33,506 nt of DNA from the NCBI RefSeq assembly GCF_000717185.1, contig NZ_JNYE01000106.1, positions 1 to 33,506 of the forward strand, given 5' to 3'. The stretch is from Kitasatospora phosalacinea. Lineage in GTDB: Bacteria; Actinomycetota; Actinomycetes; Streptomycetales; Streptomycetaceae. The notes beneath the pieces are model-generated. The model saw only the letters and a list, made by a program, of their open reading frames with translations. It was not told the origin of the DNA and did no database searches. The translations under genes were made by a program, and so were the position numbers. This document shows positions 15,631-23,401 of this stretch, in pieces (the stretch's first letter is position 1; the number at the start of each line of letters is the position of its first letter).

Positions 15631-15662
15631 CTGAACGCCGCCGGGGGCCGCCACCGGCCCGG

Positions 15663-15691
15663 CCCCGCCCCGCGCGATCCGCGGGGCGGGG
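15663..15691. terminator. Strong terminator hairpin after GH54 gene
   Basis: A perfect 12-bp stem (15663-15674 with 15680-15691) with a 5-nt loop CGATC. It lies 100 bp after the GH54 stop and before the NlpC/P60 gene. A second GC-rich hairpin with CCCCGGGG arms lies at about 15718-15742 and could add to the barrier. Confidence 0.75.
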
Positions 15692-15805
15692 ATGGGCCGC
15701 GCGGGTGAGTGTGGGGCTCCCCGGGGGCGAGGTCCCCGGGGCGGGTGGGGGCGGGTGCCAGAGTGTCGCTGGTTCCGATCATCAGACCGAGGACGGTGGA
15801 CATCG

Positions 15806-16924
15806 GTGTCCCGTGACACACCCCGATCCTGGCGGGCCGCGGCCCTGCTGGTGGCAACGCTCCTCCTGGTACCGGTGGTTCCGGCCGCCGCCGACCCCGC
15901 CCCGGCACCCCCCGCCGGGGCGGGGTCCGCGTTCGACCGACTGGCCGCGGACGTCGCGGAGGCCCGGCACGCCGCCGAGGCCGCCGAGCAGAACTACACC
16001 GCCGCGGCAGGGGAGTTGGCACACCGCCGACAGCTCTCCGCGGACGCCGCCCGGCAGGTCGGCGAACAGCGCGCCCGGCTCGACGAGGCCGAATCGGAAG
16101 CCGCCCGGCTGGTCTCCGAGCAGTACCGCAGCGGCGGACTCGGCCCGCTCGCCCGGCTGTTCCTCTCCGACGGCCCCGAGGACTTCCTCGACCGCCGGCA
16201 GGACGCCGACTCCGCCTCGCGCAGCGCCGCCACCGTCCTGCGCGACCTGCGCGAGGCCCGCGACCGGATGGCGCAGCTCTCCGAACGGGCCGCGCAGGCC
16301 GAGAAGTCGGCGTCCGACGCCGCGGACGAGGCCCGGCGCTCCCTGGACCGCGCCAAGGAGGGCGCCGCCCGCACCGAGCAACTGCTCGCCGCCGCCACCG
16401 CCGAGCAGATCGGCCTGCTCGAACAGCGCGAGAACGCCCTCGCCGACGGCGCCGCGCAGCACCTGCTCGCCGCGGGCCCCGGCGGCGGGGCGTCCGCGGC
16501 GGGGCGCCGGGCCGTCGACTTCGCGCTCGCCCAGCGCGGCAAGCCGTACCTGTGGGGCGGCACCGGGCCGGACGCCTACGACTGCTCCGGCCTCACCTCG
16601 CAGGCCTGGCAGGCGGCCGGCGTCCCGATCCCGCGCACCAGCCAGCAGCAGTGGGCGGGCCTGCGCCACGTCGCCCTGCGCGACCTGCGCCCCGGCGACC
16701 TGGTCATCTACCACGCCGACGCCGGGCACGTCGCCCTCTACCTGGGCGGCGGCACCGTCGTCCACGCCCCGCACACCGGCACCGTGGTCAAGCTCGCCCC
16801 CCTCGCGATGCTCCCCGTCCTGGGCGCCGTCCGTCCCGACCCGGACGCCCCGGCCGAGGCCGCCCCGCCCGCGCTGCCGCAGCCGGCCCCGTCCCCGTTC
16901 GCGGCGCCCGCGGCCCGGAGTTGA
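15806..16924 (+). CDS. Secreted NlpC/P60 peptidoglycan hydrolase with coiled coil
   Basis: This gene encodes 372 residues from a GTG at 15806 with GGTGGA 5 nt upstream. The signal peptide spans 1 to about 30 (ends VVPAAADP). Residues about 40-225 are charged, Ala-rich coiled coil (long heptad-like runs such as RLDEAESEAARLVSEQ), as in RipA-type hydrolases. The C-terminal NlpC/P60 domain (about 232-345) contains PYLWGGTGPDAYDCSGL with catalytic Cys260, and GHVALYLGGG with His308 and a downstream VHAPHTG. The family cleaves the D-Glu to meso-DAP bond of wall stem peptides. The tail is Pro/Ala-rich. The coiled coil is expected to hold the enzyme inactive or dock it to a partner. No c-di-AMP riboswitch, common ahead of such genes, could be recognised upstream. 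Confidence 0.92.
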   Translation: MSRDTPRSWRAAALLVATLLLVPVVPAAADPAPAPPAGAGSAFDRLAADVAEARHAAEAAEQNYTAAAGELAHRRQLSADAARQVGEQRARLDEAESEAARLVSEQYRSGGLGPLARLFLSDGPEDFLDRRQDADSASRSAATVLRDLREARDRMAQLSERAAQAEKSASDAADEARRSLDRAKEGAARTEQLLAAATAEQIGLLEQRENALADGAAQHLLAAGPGGGASAAGRRAVDFALAQRGKPYLWGGTGPDAYDCSGLTSQAWQAAGVPIPRTSQQQWAGLRHVALRDLRPGDLVIYHADAGHVALYLGGGTVVHAPHTGTVVKLAPLAMLPVLGAVRPDPDAPAEAAPPALPQPAPSPFAAPAARS

Positions 16925-16940
16925 GGGGTCGGTCGAGGCT

Positions 16941-17522
16941 TCAGGGCGTCACCGGGCGGACGGAGGCCCCGTCCCCGGCGCGCGGGTTGGCGCCCTCCCA
17001 GTGGAAGACCAGGGGGCCGGTGCCGCCGGGCGGGGTCAGTGCGATGCCGGTGACCGCGAACCCGGGGCGGTCGCCGGTGCCGCGGGGCAGGTAGTCGATG
17101 ACGACGCGGGCCGTGCCGCCGGGCGGGAGGGTGACGGTGCGGGCGGGGGCGGCGGCGGTGGCGTGCGGGAGCAGCCAGCCGCCGGTGTCGCTGAGCAGTT
17201 CGACGGTGGGGTAGCCGGTCAGGGTGCAGGGCGCGGCGCTGCGGTTGGTCAGTTCGACCTCCTCGGTGGCCCGTTCACCGGGGCGCGCGGTGACGGTGGC
17301 GCGCAGGTCGTCCGCGGTGCAGCGGCCGCTGCCGTCCCGGACGGTCGCGGCCACCGGCTCGATCGCGGGGGCCGCCGCGGCGGTGGTGGCGGCGGGCCCG
17401 GGCGCGGTCGGGAGCGGGGCGGGGGCGGCGGGGCCGGGGTCCGCGCAGGCGGTGAGGGCGAGGCCGAGGACGGGGCCGAGGGCGGGCAGCAGGACGGCGG
17501 CGGGCAGGCGGCGCAGGTGCAT
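16941..17522 (-). CDS. DUF4232 domain lipoprotein
   Basis: This gene encodes 193 residues from the ATG at 17522 (MHLRRLPAAVLL). A short hydrophobic leader ends in LTAC, a lipobox, so a surface lipoprotein is expected. After an Ala/Pro/Thr-rich spacer, residues about 70-190 form a DUF4232 domain, with Cys in RCTADDL, ELTNRSAAPCTLTGYPTVELL and a TVTLPPGGTARVVIDY strand. Function of the domain is unknown; it is very common in streptomycete lipoproteins. The frame stays open for 60 codons upstream, but that stretch is low-complexity (Ala/Arg/Pro) and lies over a repeat tract, so I exclude it. There is no strong ribosome binding site at the ATG. It converges with the NlpC gene (16 bp between stops). 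Confidence 0.8.
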   Translation of the reverse strand: MHLRRLPAAVLLPALGPVLGLALTACADPGPAAPAPLPTAPGPAATTAAAAPAIEPVAATVRDGSGRCTADDLRATVTARPGERATEEVELTNRSAAPCTLTGYPTVELLSDTGGWLLPHATAAAPARTVTLPPGGTARVVIDYLPRGTGDRPGFAVTGIALTPPGGTGPLVFHWEGANPRAGDGASVRPVTP

Positions 17523-17714
17523 GGCGGTGGGTCCCACTCGTGGTTCGGCGGCCCGGGCGGCTGGCCGGGGCGGGGCTGGCGGTCGGTCGGCGGATCGGTC
17601 GGCGGGTCGTGCTGCGGGTCGTGCTGCGGCCCGGGCGGCGGCCCGGGCGGCGGGGCCGGTGGGGGCGGGCCGGGAGGCGTTCCGGGTCCGGCGTGCGGCC
17701 ATGCTGGCGCAGGT

Positions 17715-17764
17715 GGATCAACATCGGATCAACGCCCGCGGGCGGCGGCCGCGGAGCCTGTAAT
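17715..17764 (+). promoter_or_regulatory. Activator-type promoter of the subtilase operon
   Basis: GGATCAAC occurs at 17715-17722 and 17726-17733, one helical turn (11 bp) apart. A near-consensus -10, TGTAAT, is at 17759-17764 and no -35 is present at the right distance. The repeats sit at about -56 to -38 from a start predicted near 17771, where an OmpR/PhoP-type activator would replace the -35. The regulator is not identified. Confidence 0.5.
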
Positions 17765-17792
17765 TCCGCAGTAACGGCCGCTCCCTACCTTC

Positions 17793-17825
17793 GGGGAATC
17801 CTGCTCCCTCCCTGGAGGATTCCCC
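17793..17825 (+). promoter_or_regulatory. Leader hairpin covering the subtilase ribosome binding site
   Basis: A perfect 10-bp inverted repeat pairs 17793-17802 with 17816-17825 around a 13-nt loop. The ribosome binding site GGAGG (17814-17818) straddles the loop and right arm, and the ATG follows at 17829. When folded, initiation should be hindered. It could be a thermosensitive or protein-responsive switch, or a DNA operator. Confidence 0.55.
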
Positions 17826-17828
17826 CTC

Positions 17829-20378
17829 ATGCACCTGCCCCGACAGAACCGGCGCAGAACGGCTCTCTGGGCCACTGCCGCACTGACCGTGACGGCCGGC
17901 CTGACCGCGTCCCCGCTGCCCGCCGCGGTGGCCGCCGCCCCCGCCCCGTCCGGCTCCGCCACCGTCCAGGTGGACCCGGCCCTGACCAGCGCGGTGGCGC
18001 ACGGCCAGGACGCCACCTTCTTCGTGGTGCTGAAGGACCGCGCCGACCTCGGCAAGGCCAAGGGCAAGGGCTCGCACGCCGAGCAGGCGAAGGCCGCCTA
18101 CCGGGAGCTGCAGGACACCGCGCAGCGCAGCCAGGGCGCGCTGAAGAAGTTCCTGGACGAGGAGAAGGTCGGCCACCAGGACTACTGGATCGCCAACGCC
18201 GTCCAGGTCACCGGCGACGCGAAGCTGATCGCGAAGCTGGCCGGGCGCGCTGACGTGCAGAAGATCGTCAAGGCGGGGACGTACCACATAGATGACACCG
18301 AGGTGTCGGCCGCGACCACCGCCGAGACGAGCAGTGACGGCACGCCCGAGTGGGGCGTGAAGGACATCGAGGCCGACCAGGTGTGGTCGCAGTACGACGC
18401 GCGCGGCGAGGGCATCGTCATCGCCAACGTCGACTCCGGCGTGCAGTACGACCACCCGGACCTGGTCGACAACTACCGCGGCAACAACGGCGACGGCACC
18501 TTCACCAACGACTACAACTTCTACGACCCGACCGGGAACTGCGCCACCCCCAGCACCCCGTGCGACAACAACGGCCACGGCACCCACACGATGGGCACCA
18601 TGGTCGCCAAGAACGGCATCGGCGTCGCCCCGAACGCGAAGTGGATAGCGGCCAAGGGCTGCGAGTCCTCGCAGTGCTCGGACGAGTACCTGCTGAAGGC
18701 CGGGCAGTGGATCCTGGCGCCGACCGACCACAACGGCAACAACCCGCGGCCCGAGATGGCGCCGAACATCGTCAACAACTCCTGGGGCGGCGGCGACACC
18801 ACCTTCTACCAGGACATCGTCGAGGCCTGGAACTCCGCGGGCATCTTCGAGGCGTTCGCGGCGGGCAACGACGGCGACGGCACCACCTGCTCGACCTCGC
18901 ACGCCCCCGGCTCGCAGGCCCCGTCCTACGGCGTCGGCGCGTACGACGTGAACGGCAAGATCGCGAACTTCTCCGGCTTCGGCCCGTCCCTGGTGGACGG
19001 CTCGGCCAAGCCGAACATCTCCGCCCCCGGCGTCAACGTCCGCTCCACCTGGCCGGGTTCGCAGTACATGGCGGAGTCCGGCACCTCGATGGCCACCCCG
19101 CACGTGGCCGGTGCGGCCGCGCTGCTGTGGTCGGCCGCGCCGAGCCTGATCGGTGACATCGAGGGCACCCGCGCCCTGCTCAACCAGGGCGCCCGGGACG
19201 TCGACGACACCCACTGCGGCGGCACCGCCGGCATGAACAACGTGTGGGGCGAGGGCAGGCTCGACATCCTCAAGTCCGTCGACCTGGCCCCGCACACCGC
19301 CGTGAACATCACCGGCAAGGCCACCGACAAGGCGACCGGCGCCGCGCTGCCCGGCATCGTGGTGCGGATCACCGACGCCGCGGGCGACACCCGCACCGTC
19401 ACCACCGCCCCCGACGGCTCCTACCGCCTCGCGCTGGCCCCCGGCAGCTACGACGTCGCCGCTTCCGGCTACGGCTACGCGAACTTCGCGCTCAAGGGCC
19501 TGACGGTCGCCGCCGGGCAGCCGCAGACCGTCCCGCTGGCGATGACCGCCGTCGCCACCCACGCCGTCACCGGCACCGTGCTGGACGTCACCGGCAAGCC
19601 GCTGGCGGGCGCCGTCGTCGAGCTCACCGGCACCCCCGTCGCCTCCGTGGTCTCCGGCAAGGACGGCTCGTACAGCCTGGGCCAGGTCGCCGAGGGCAGC
19701 TACACGCTGACCGTCAAGCCCGTCCAGCCCGTGCTGTGCAACGGCGTGTGGACCGGCCCGCTGGCCGTCGCCGCCGACACCGCCAAGACCGTGCAGACCC
19801 CGGCCCGCACCGACAACTCCGGCACCAGCTGCGCCCCCACCGCGTACAGCTGGGTCAAGGGCGCCAGCAAGGTCGCGCTCAGCGGTGACGAGGACGCCAA
19901 GACCGTCACCCTGCCGTTCCCGGTCACGTACTACGGCGTGACGTACACCAGTGCCTCCGTCACCACCAACGGCCTGGTCAACTTCCTCCAGCCGCGGATC
20001 GGCGACTACGCCAACACCGCGCTGCCCACCCCGTACCAGCCCAACGGCGTCGTCGCCCCGTTCTGGGACGACCTGACCCTCGACAAGAAAGCCACCGTCA
20101 CCACCGCCACCACCGGCACCGCGGGCAAGCGCACCTTCGCCGTGGTCTGGGACAACGTCCCGCTGGCCGCCGACAGCTCGAAGCGGGTCAGCTTCGAGGT
20201 GCTGTTCGACGAGGCCACCGGCGCGATCACCTTCCAGTACCAGAACGTGCCCGGCGCGGGCTCCGGCGCCACCGTCGGCATCGAGAACCAGGCCGGCACC
20301 GACGCCCTCCAGTACTCCTTCAACCAGGCCGTCCTGACCAACGGCTCGGCGATCCGCTTCACCCAGGGAGCCAAGTGA
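17829..20378 (+). CDS. Secreted S8 subtilisin-family serine protease
   Basis: This gene encodes 849 residues. Signal peptide 1 to about 37. Residues about 45-155 are an inhibitor-I9-type propeptide (FFVVLKDRADL and a downstream YWIANAVQVTG). The catalytic domain (about 170-480) has the full triad: Asp202 (NVDSGVQYDHPDL), His250 (NNGHGTHTMGT) and Ser420 (ESGTSMATPHVAGAAAL), with Asn347 for the oxyanion hole. Two carboxypeptidase-regulatory-like beta domains follow (about 492-575 and 580-640; ITGKATDKATGAALPG and VTGTVLDVTGKPLAGA). The C-terminal about 190 residues are a beta-rich domain (VTTNGLVNFLQPRIGDY, GVVAPFWDDL, AVVWDNVP, FQYQNV). It is expected to be secreted, self-processed and to digest extracellular protein. 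The stop overlaps the next start by one base (TGATG), so it is made with the propeller protein that follows. Confidence 0.93.
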   Translation: MHLPRQNRRRTALWATAALTVTAGLTASPLPAAVAAAPAPSGSATVQVDPALTSAVAHGQDATFFVVLKDRADLGKAKGKGSHAEQAKAAYRELQDTAQRSQGALKKFLDEEKVGHQDYWIANAVQVTGDAKLIAKLAGRADVQKIVKAGTYHIDDTEVSAATTAETSSDGTPEWGVKDIEADQVWSQYDARGEGIVIANVDSGVQYDHPDLVDNYRGNNGDGTFTNDYNFYDPTGNCATPSTPCDNNGHGTHTMGTMVAKNGIGVAPNAKWIAAKGCESSQCSDEYLLKAGQWILAPTDHNGNNPRPEMAPNIVNNSWGGGDTTFYQDIVEAWNSAGIFEAFAAGNDGDGTTCSTSHAPGSQAPSYGVGAYDVNGKIANFSGFGPSLVDGSAKPNISAPGVNVRSTWPGSQYMAESGTSMATPHVAGAAALLWSAAPSLIGDIEGTRALLNQGARDVDDTHCGGTAGMNNVWGEGRLDILKSVDLAPHTAVNITGKATDKATGAALPGIVVRITDAAGDTRTVTTAPDGSYRLALAPGSYDVAASGYGYANFALKGLTVAAGQPQTVPLAMTAVATHAVTGTVLDVTGKPLAGAVVELTGTPVASVVSGKDGSYSLGQVAEGSYTLTVKPVQPVLCNGVWTGPLAVAADTAKTVQTPARTDNSGTSCAPTAYSWVKGASKVALSGDEDAKTVTLPFPVTYYGVTYTSASVTTNGLVNFLQPRIGDYANTALPTPYQPNGVVAPFWDDLTLDKKATVTTATTGTAGKRTFAVVWDNVPLAADSSKRVSFEVLFDEATGAITFQYQNVPGAGSGATVGIENQAGTDALQYSFNQAVLTNGSAIRFTQGAK

Positions 20379-23293
20379 TGACCACCCACCGCAGAGCCCT
20401 CCGGCTCGCCTCCACCCTGGTCGCCGCAGGCCTGGCCCTCACCGCCGCCCCGTACGCGCTGGCCGCCGACGCCACCGCCGGGACCGACGGCGTGGTCAAG
20501 CTGACCGACGCCCAGGCCCAGGACATCAGCGCCCGGCTGAACGCCGACCTCTACCCGCAGGCCACCGCCACCGCCACCGACAGCGCCGACACCGCCCCCG
20601 CGGGCGACACCGGCACCGGCGGCAGCGGCAGCCAGCTGGACGCCCACGCGCCCGTCACCTTCACCGCCGGCTCCACCCTGGAGGGCGTGCGCGGCCTGGC
20701 CAAGACCGTCCCGGCCGGTGCCGACGGCAGCTACTTCACCCTGCACAGCCTCGGCAACGTCCAACTGCACAAGGCCGACGGCTCCACCGCCTGGGCCCGC
20801 ACCAACGCCTCGCTGTACGCCGACTGGCAGGTCAAGCCGCTGCGCCCCTGGGACACCGAGCCGTACCCGGCCCGCATCCCGCTCGGCTACAACCCGCTCG
20901 ACCCGTTCGGCTCGGACTCCCGCCAGGGCTACGACACCGGCGACCTCACCGGCGACGGCGTGCCCGACCTGGTGGTCTCCGCGACCGTCGGCGAAGCGCC
21001 CTACCGGCCGTTCACCTCGCCCGGCTCCGCGCTCACCTACGGCTCCTTCGTCACCGTCCTGGACGGCTCCACCGGCAGGACCCTGTGGTCCAAGCTGTAC
21101 GCCACCTCCACCATCGTCCGGATCGTCGACGGCACCCTGCTGGTCTCCGACGCGCCGAGCAACAACACCAGTGCGGCCCGCACCAGCACCGCCACCCTCA
21201 CCGGCATCCAGTTCGGCTACGCGGACGGCAAGCTCACCCCGACCTCGACCTGGACGTACGACACCGGCGTCAGCAAGGCGAGCGGCGAAGCCGCCTGGGG
21301 CGACCTGGTGGAGCTCGGCGGCGGCAAGGTCGCGGTCTCCTTCGACCGCCGCAGGACCGCCACCGCGCCCGCCCGCACCACCACCTTCGTGCTGGACACC
21401 GCCGACGGCTCGCTCGGCTGGCAGACCGACGGCGACCTGCTGGGCCGCCAGCTGCACCTGGACGCCGCGCGCCACCGGGTCGTCGCGGTCGAACAGGCGG
21501 ACTACTTCGAAGCCCTGAGCTACTCCCTGGTCTCCTACGACCTGGCCACCGGCGCCCGCACCGTGCTCGACACCCGGGTCAACACGATGGTCACCGCGAT
21601 GAGCATCGGCGACGCCGCCGACGGCTCCGGCGACGAGTACGTGGTGAGCGAGTCCACCCTGGACAACGCCATCTACGTGAACTCCAGCACCATCCGGGTG
21701 CTGGACGGCGCCGACGGCTCCACCGTCCGGTGGACCTCCACCACCAAGCGCACCGCGGACGGCGGCGACGGCCCCAGCACCTGGAGCCTCGACGCGGTCG
21801 GCGGCACGCTGTACGCCAGCGCCCAGGACGGCACCGACACCGACACCGCCGCCAACGTCTCCGGGCTGCGCTACGGCGTGCTCACCGCGTACAACGGCAA
21901 CGGCAAGGTCCGCTGGCAGGAGAAGGCCACCAACGCCTCGCCGCGCTTCCAGCAGATCGACGGCAGCACCGTGCGCACCGTCGACCAGCAGCAGAACATC
22001 CACACCTACAACCTCGGCAACGGCAAGCAGAAGAGCCTCACCCCGCTCCAGGGCGACCTCAACTACGCCGCCGCCACCGACCTCGACGGCGACGGCAAGC
22101 AGGACGTCATCGCGGGCGGCACCTCCGACGGCGTCTGGGCCTACTCCGGCCCCTCGCTGCTGTCGGGCACCCCGAAGCAGCTGTGGCGGGCCACCGTCCC
22201 CGGCGAGGTGCACGCCGTCGCCACCGGCGACGTCAACGGCGACGGCAAGCCCGAGGTCGTGGTCGCCGCCGACACCGCGACCGTCGTCCTCGACGGCGCC
22301 ACCGGCCAGGTGCTGACCACCATCGACGGCGGCGGGAAGTACGTCCGCTCGGTGACGCTCGCCGACCTGGACGGCGACGGCAAGCAGGAGATCCTCGTCC
22401 CCACCGACGCGCTGCGCGCCTACAAGGGCGACGGCACGGCGCTGTGGACGTACGCCGCCCCGGCCGGCTCCGGCGAGGTCGTCTTCTCCGACGCCGTGGT
22501 CTCCGAAGGCAGGGTGTTCGCCCAGTACTCGGGCATCGGCGCCATGCAGCAGGCCGACTCGGTGCAGAACGGTGTCGCCCTGGACGCCGCCAAGGGCACC
22601 CTGCTCTGGCAGGCCGACCCCAAGGCGCCCGCCGAGGCCGTCGACGGCAAGATCCACGGCGCGCTGCTCGACCACGCCGTCTACGCCTCGCCGAAGATCC
22701 CGTACGCCGACGGCCACGCCATGGTCTACACCTGGCTGATCTCGGCCGTCCCCGGCGGCATCAGCGGTGGCGGCACCGACCTGGTCAGCCCGATGTCGGT
22801 CACCGAGATCCGCGACGGCCGCACCGGCGAGGTGCTGCACCAGAAGGTGGCCGGCGGCCCCTGGTCGCACGGCAACTTCTTCACCGGCGAGGACGGCGAC
22901 GGCCTCCAGGAGATGGGCTTCGGCGTGCTGCGCCAGTACCTGGCGGGCGGCGAGGACCGCTGGACCTCCGTCACCGCGCCGCTGCGCACCGCGCAGTTCA
23001 TCACCGGCCCCGACGGGAAGAAGCTGCTGGTCGGCGGCGTCGAGGGCGGCCTGGCCGCCTACGACCCGGCGATCGTCGGCGACGGCAACGCCTTCCACTC
23101 CTCGATCGGATCCGCCAACGCCCGCGGCGGCCGCGACTACCTCGCCGTCGATCTGGACGGCGACGGCAAGGAGGAGATGATCTCGCTCAACTACGACGCC
23201 CTCGGCGTCAACCGGGCCGCCAAGATGCTCGGCGGCGGGGTGCTGTCGATCGACAACGGCATTCACCAGATGACGACGTACAAGCTCTCCTGA
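20378..23293 (+). CDS. Secreted FG-GAP/VCBS repeat beta-propeller protein
   Basis: This gene encodes 971 residues from the ATG at 20378, with GGGAG 7 nt upstream; a GTG at 20375 is possible. Signal peptide to about residue 30 (PYALAADA). Five integrin-type calcium loops are visible: DLTGDGVPD (about 189), DLDGDGKQD (568), DVNGDGKPE (618), DLDGDGKQE (663) and DLDGDGKEE (926). Between them are PQQ/quinoprotein-like blades such as TVLDGSTGRTLWSKL and VLDGATGQVLTTIDG. No enzyme motif was found. A large Ca-stabilised extracellular propeller used for binding is the family expectation. Coupling to the subtilase suggests a partner role: docking to a protein substrate, inhibition, or stabilising the protease. 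It is followed by a clear terminator. Ligand unknown. Confidence 0.88.
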   Translation: MTTHRRALRLASTLVAAGLALTAAPYALAADATAGTDGVVKLTDAQAQDISARLNADLYPQATATATDSADTAPAGDTGTGGSGSQLDAHAPVTFTAGSTLEGVRGLAKTVPAGADGSYFTLHSLGNVQLHKADGSTAWARTNASLYADWQVKPLRPWDTEPYPARIPLGYNPLDPFGSDSRQGYDTGDLTGDGVPDLVVSATVGEAPYRPFTSPGSALTYGSFVTVLDGSTGRTLWSKLYATSTIVRIVDGTLLVSDAPSNNTSAARTSTATLTGIQFGYADGKLTPTSTWTYDTGVSKASGEAAWGDLVELGGGKVAVSFDRRRTATAPARTTTFVLDTADGSLGWQTDGDLLGRQLHLDAARHRVVAVEQADYFEALSYSLVSYDLATGARTVLDTRVNTMVTAMSIGDAADGSGDEYVVSESTLDNAIYVNSSTIRVLDGADGSTVRWTSTTKRTADGGDGPSTWSLDAVGGTLYASAQDGTDTDTAANVSGLRYGVLTAYNGNGKVRWQEKATNASPRFQQIDGSTVRTVDQQQNIHTYNLGNGKQKSLTPLQGDLNYAAATDLDGDGKQDVIAGGTSDGVWAYSGPSLLSGTPKQLWRATVPGEVHAVATGDVNGDGKPEVVVAADTATVVLDGATGQVLTTIDGGGKYVRSVTLADLDGDGKQEILVPTDALRAYKGDGTALWTYAAPAGSGEVVFSDAVVSEGRVFAQYSGIGAMQQADSVQNGVALDAAKGTLLWQADPKAPAEAVDGKIHGALLDHAVYASPKIPYADGHAMVYTWLISAVPGGISGGGTDLVSPMSVTEIRDGRTGEVLHQKVAGGPWSHGNFFTGEDGDGLQEMGFGVLRQYLAGGEDRWTSVTAPLRTAQFITGPDGKKLLVGGVEGGLAAYDPAIVGDGNAFHSSIGSANARGGRDYLAVDLDGDGKEEMISLNYDALGVNRAAKMLGGGVLSIDNGIHQMTTYKLS

Positions 23294-23343
23294 ACCCCTT
23301 CACCGGACCTCTGCAGAATCGTCCGGACGAGTAAAGGACGGGT

Positions 23344-23369
23344 ACCCCGCAGGCTCCTGCCTGCGGGGT
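23344..23369 (+). terminator. Terminator of the subtilase operon
   Basis: A perfect 10-bp stem (23344-23353 with 23360-23369) with a 6-nt loop lies 50 bp after the propeller gene stop. A mildly T-rich stretch follows. It also insulates the next regulator gene, whose -10 begins 16 bp later. Confidence 0.82.
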
Positions 23370-23401
23370 GCTCGGCTTGTTCGTGTACTGTTACCGGCCT
23401 T

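Larger units (their letters stand above)
17523..17828. other. 306-bp divergent intergenic region with repeats, promoter and leader
   Basis: The left part (about 17560-17690) is low-complexity with tandem units such as GGGTCGTGCTGC twice and GGCCCGGGCGGC twice. The right part holds an 11-bp-spaced direct repeat, a TGTAAT -10 and a hairpin over the subtilase ribosome binding site. Long open frames across it are compositional shadows. Confidence 0.7.

Noticed and set aside
15561..15805. c-di-AMP (ydaO) riboswitch ahead of the NlpC/P60 gene
   Set aside because: These genes often have one, but I could not find its conserved core; the leader shows only GC hairpins. A covariance-model search would settle it.
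17560..17690. CRISPR-like or iterated repeats
   Set aside because: Units are short, adjacent and of simple GC composition, without spacers.
16941..17702. 253-residue form of the DUF4232 lipoprotein
   Set aside because: The extra 60 residues are Ala/Arg/Pro repeats over a low-complexity tract and would bury the lipoprotein signal.
20006..23266. Minus-strand open frame of 1086 codons opposite the propeller gene
   Set aside because: Its Gly/Val/Asp composition mirrors GC-rich codons of the real gene, and no domain is recognisable.
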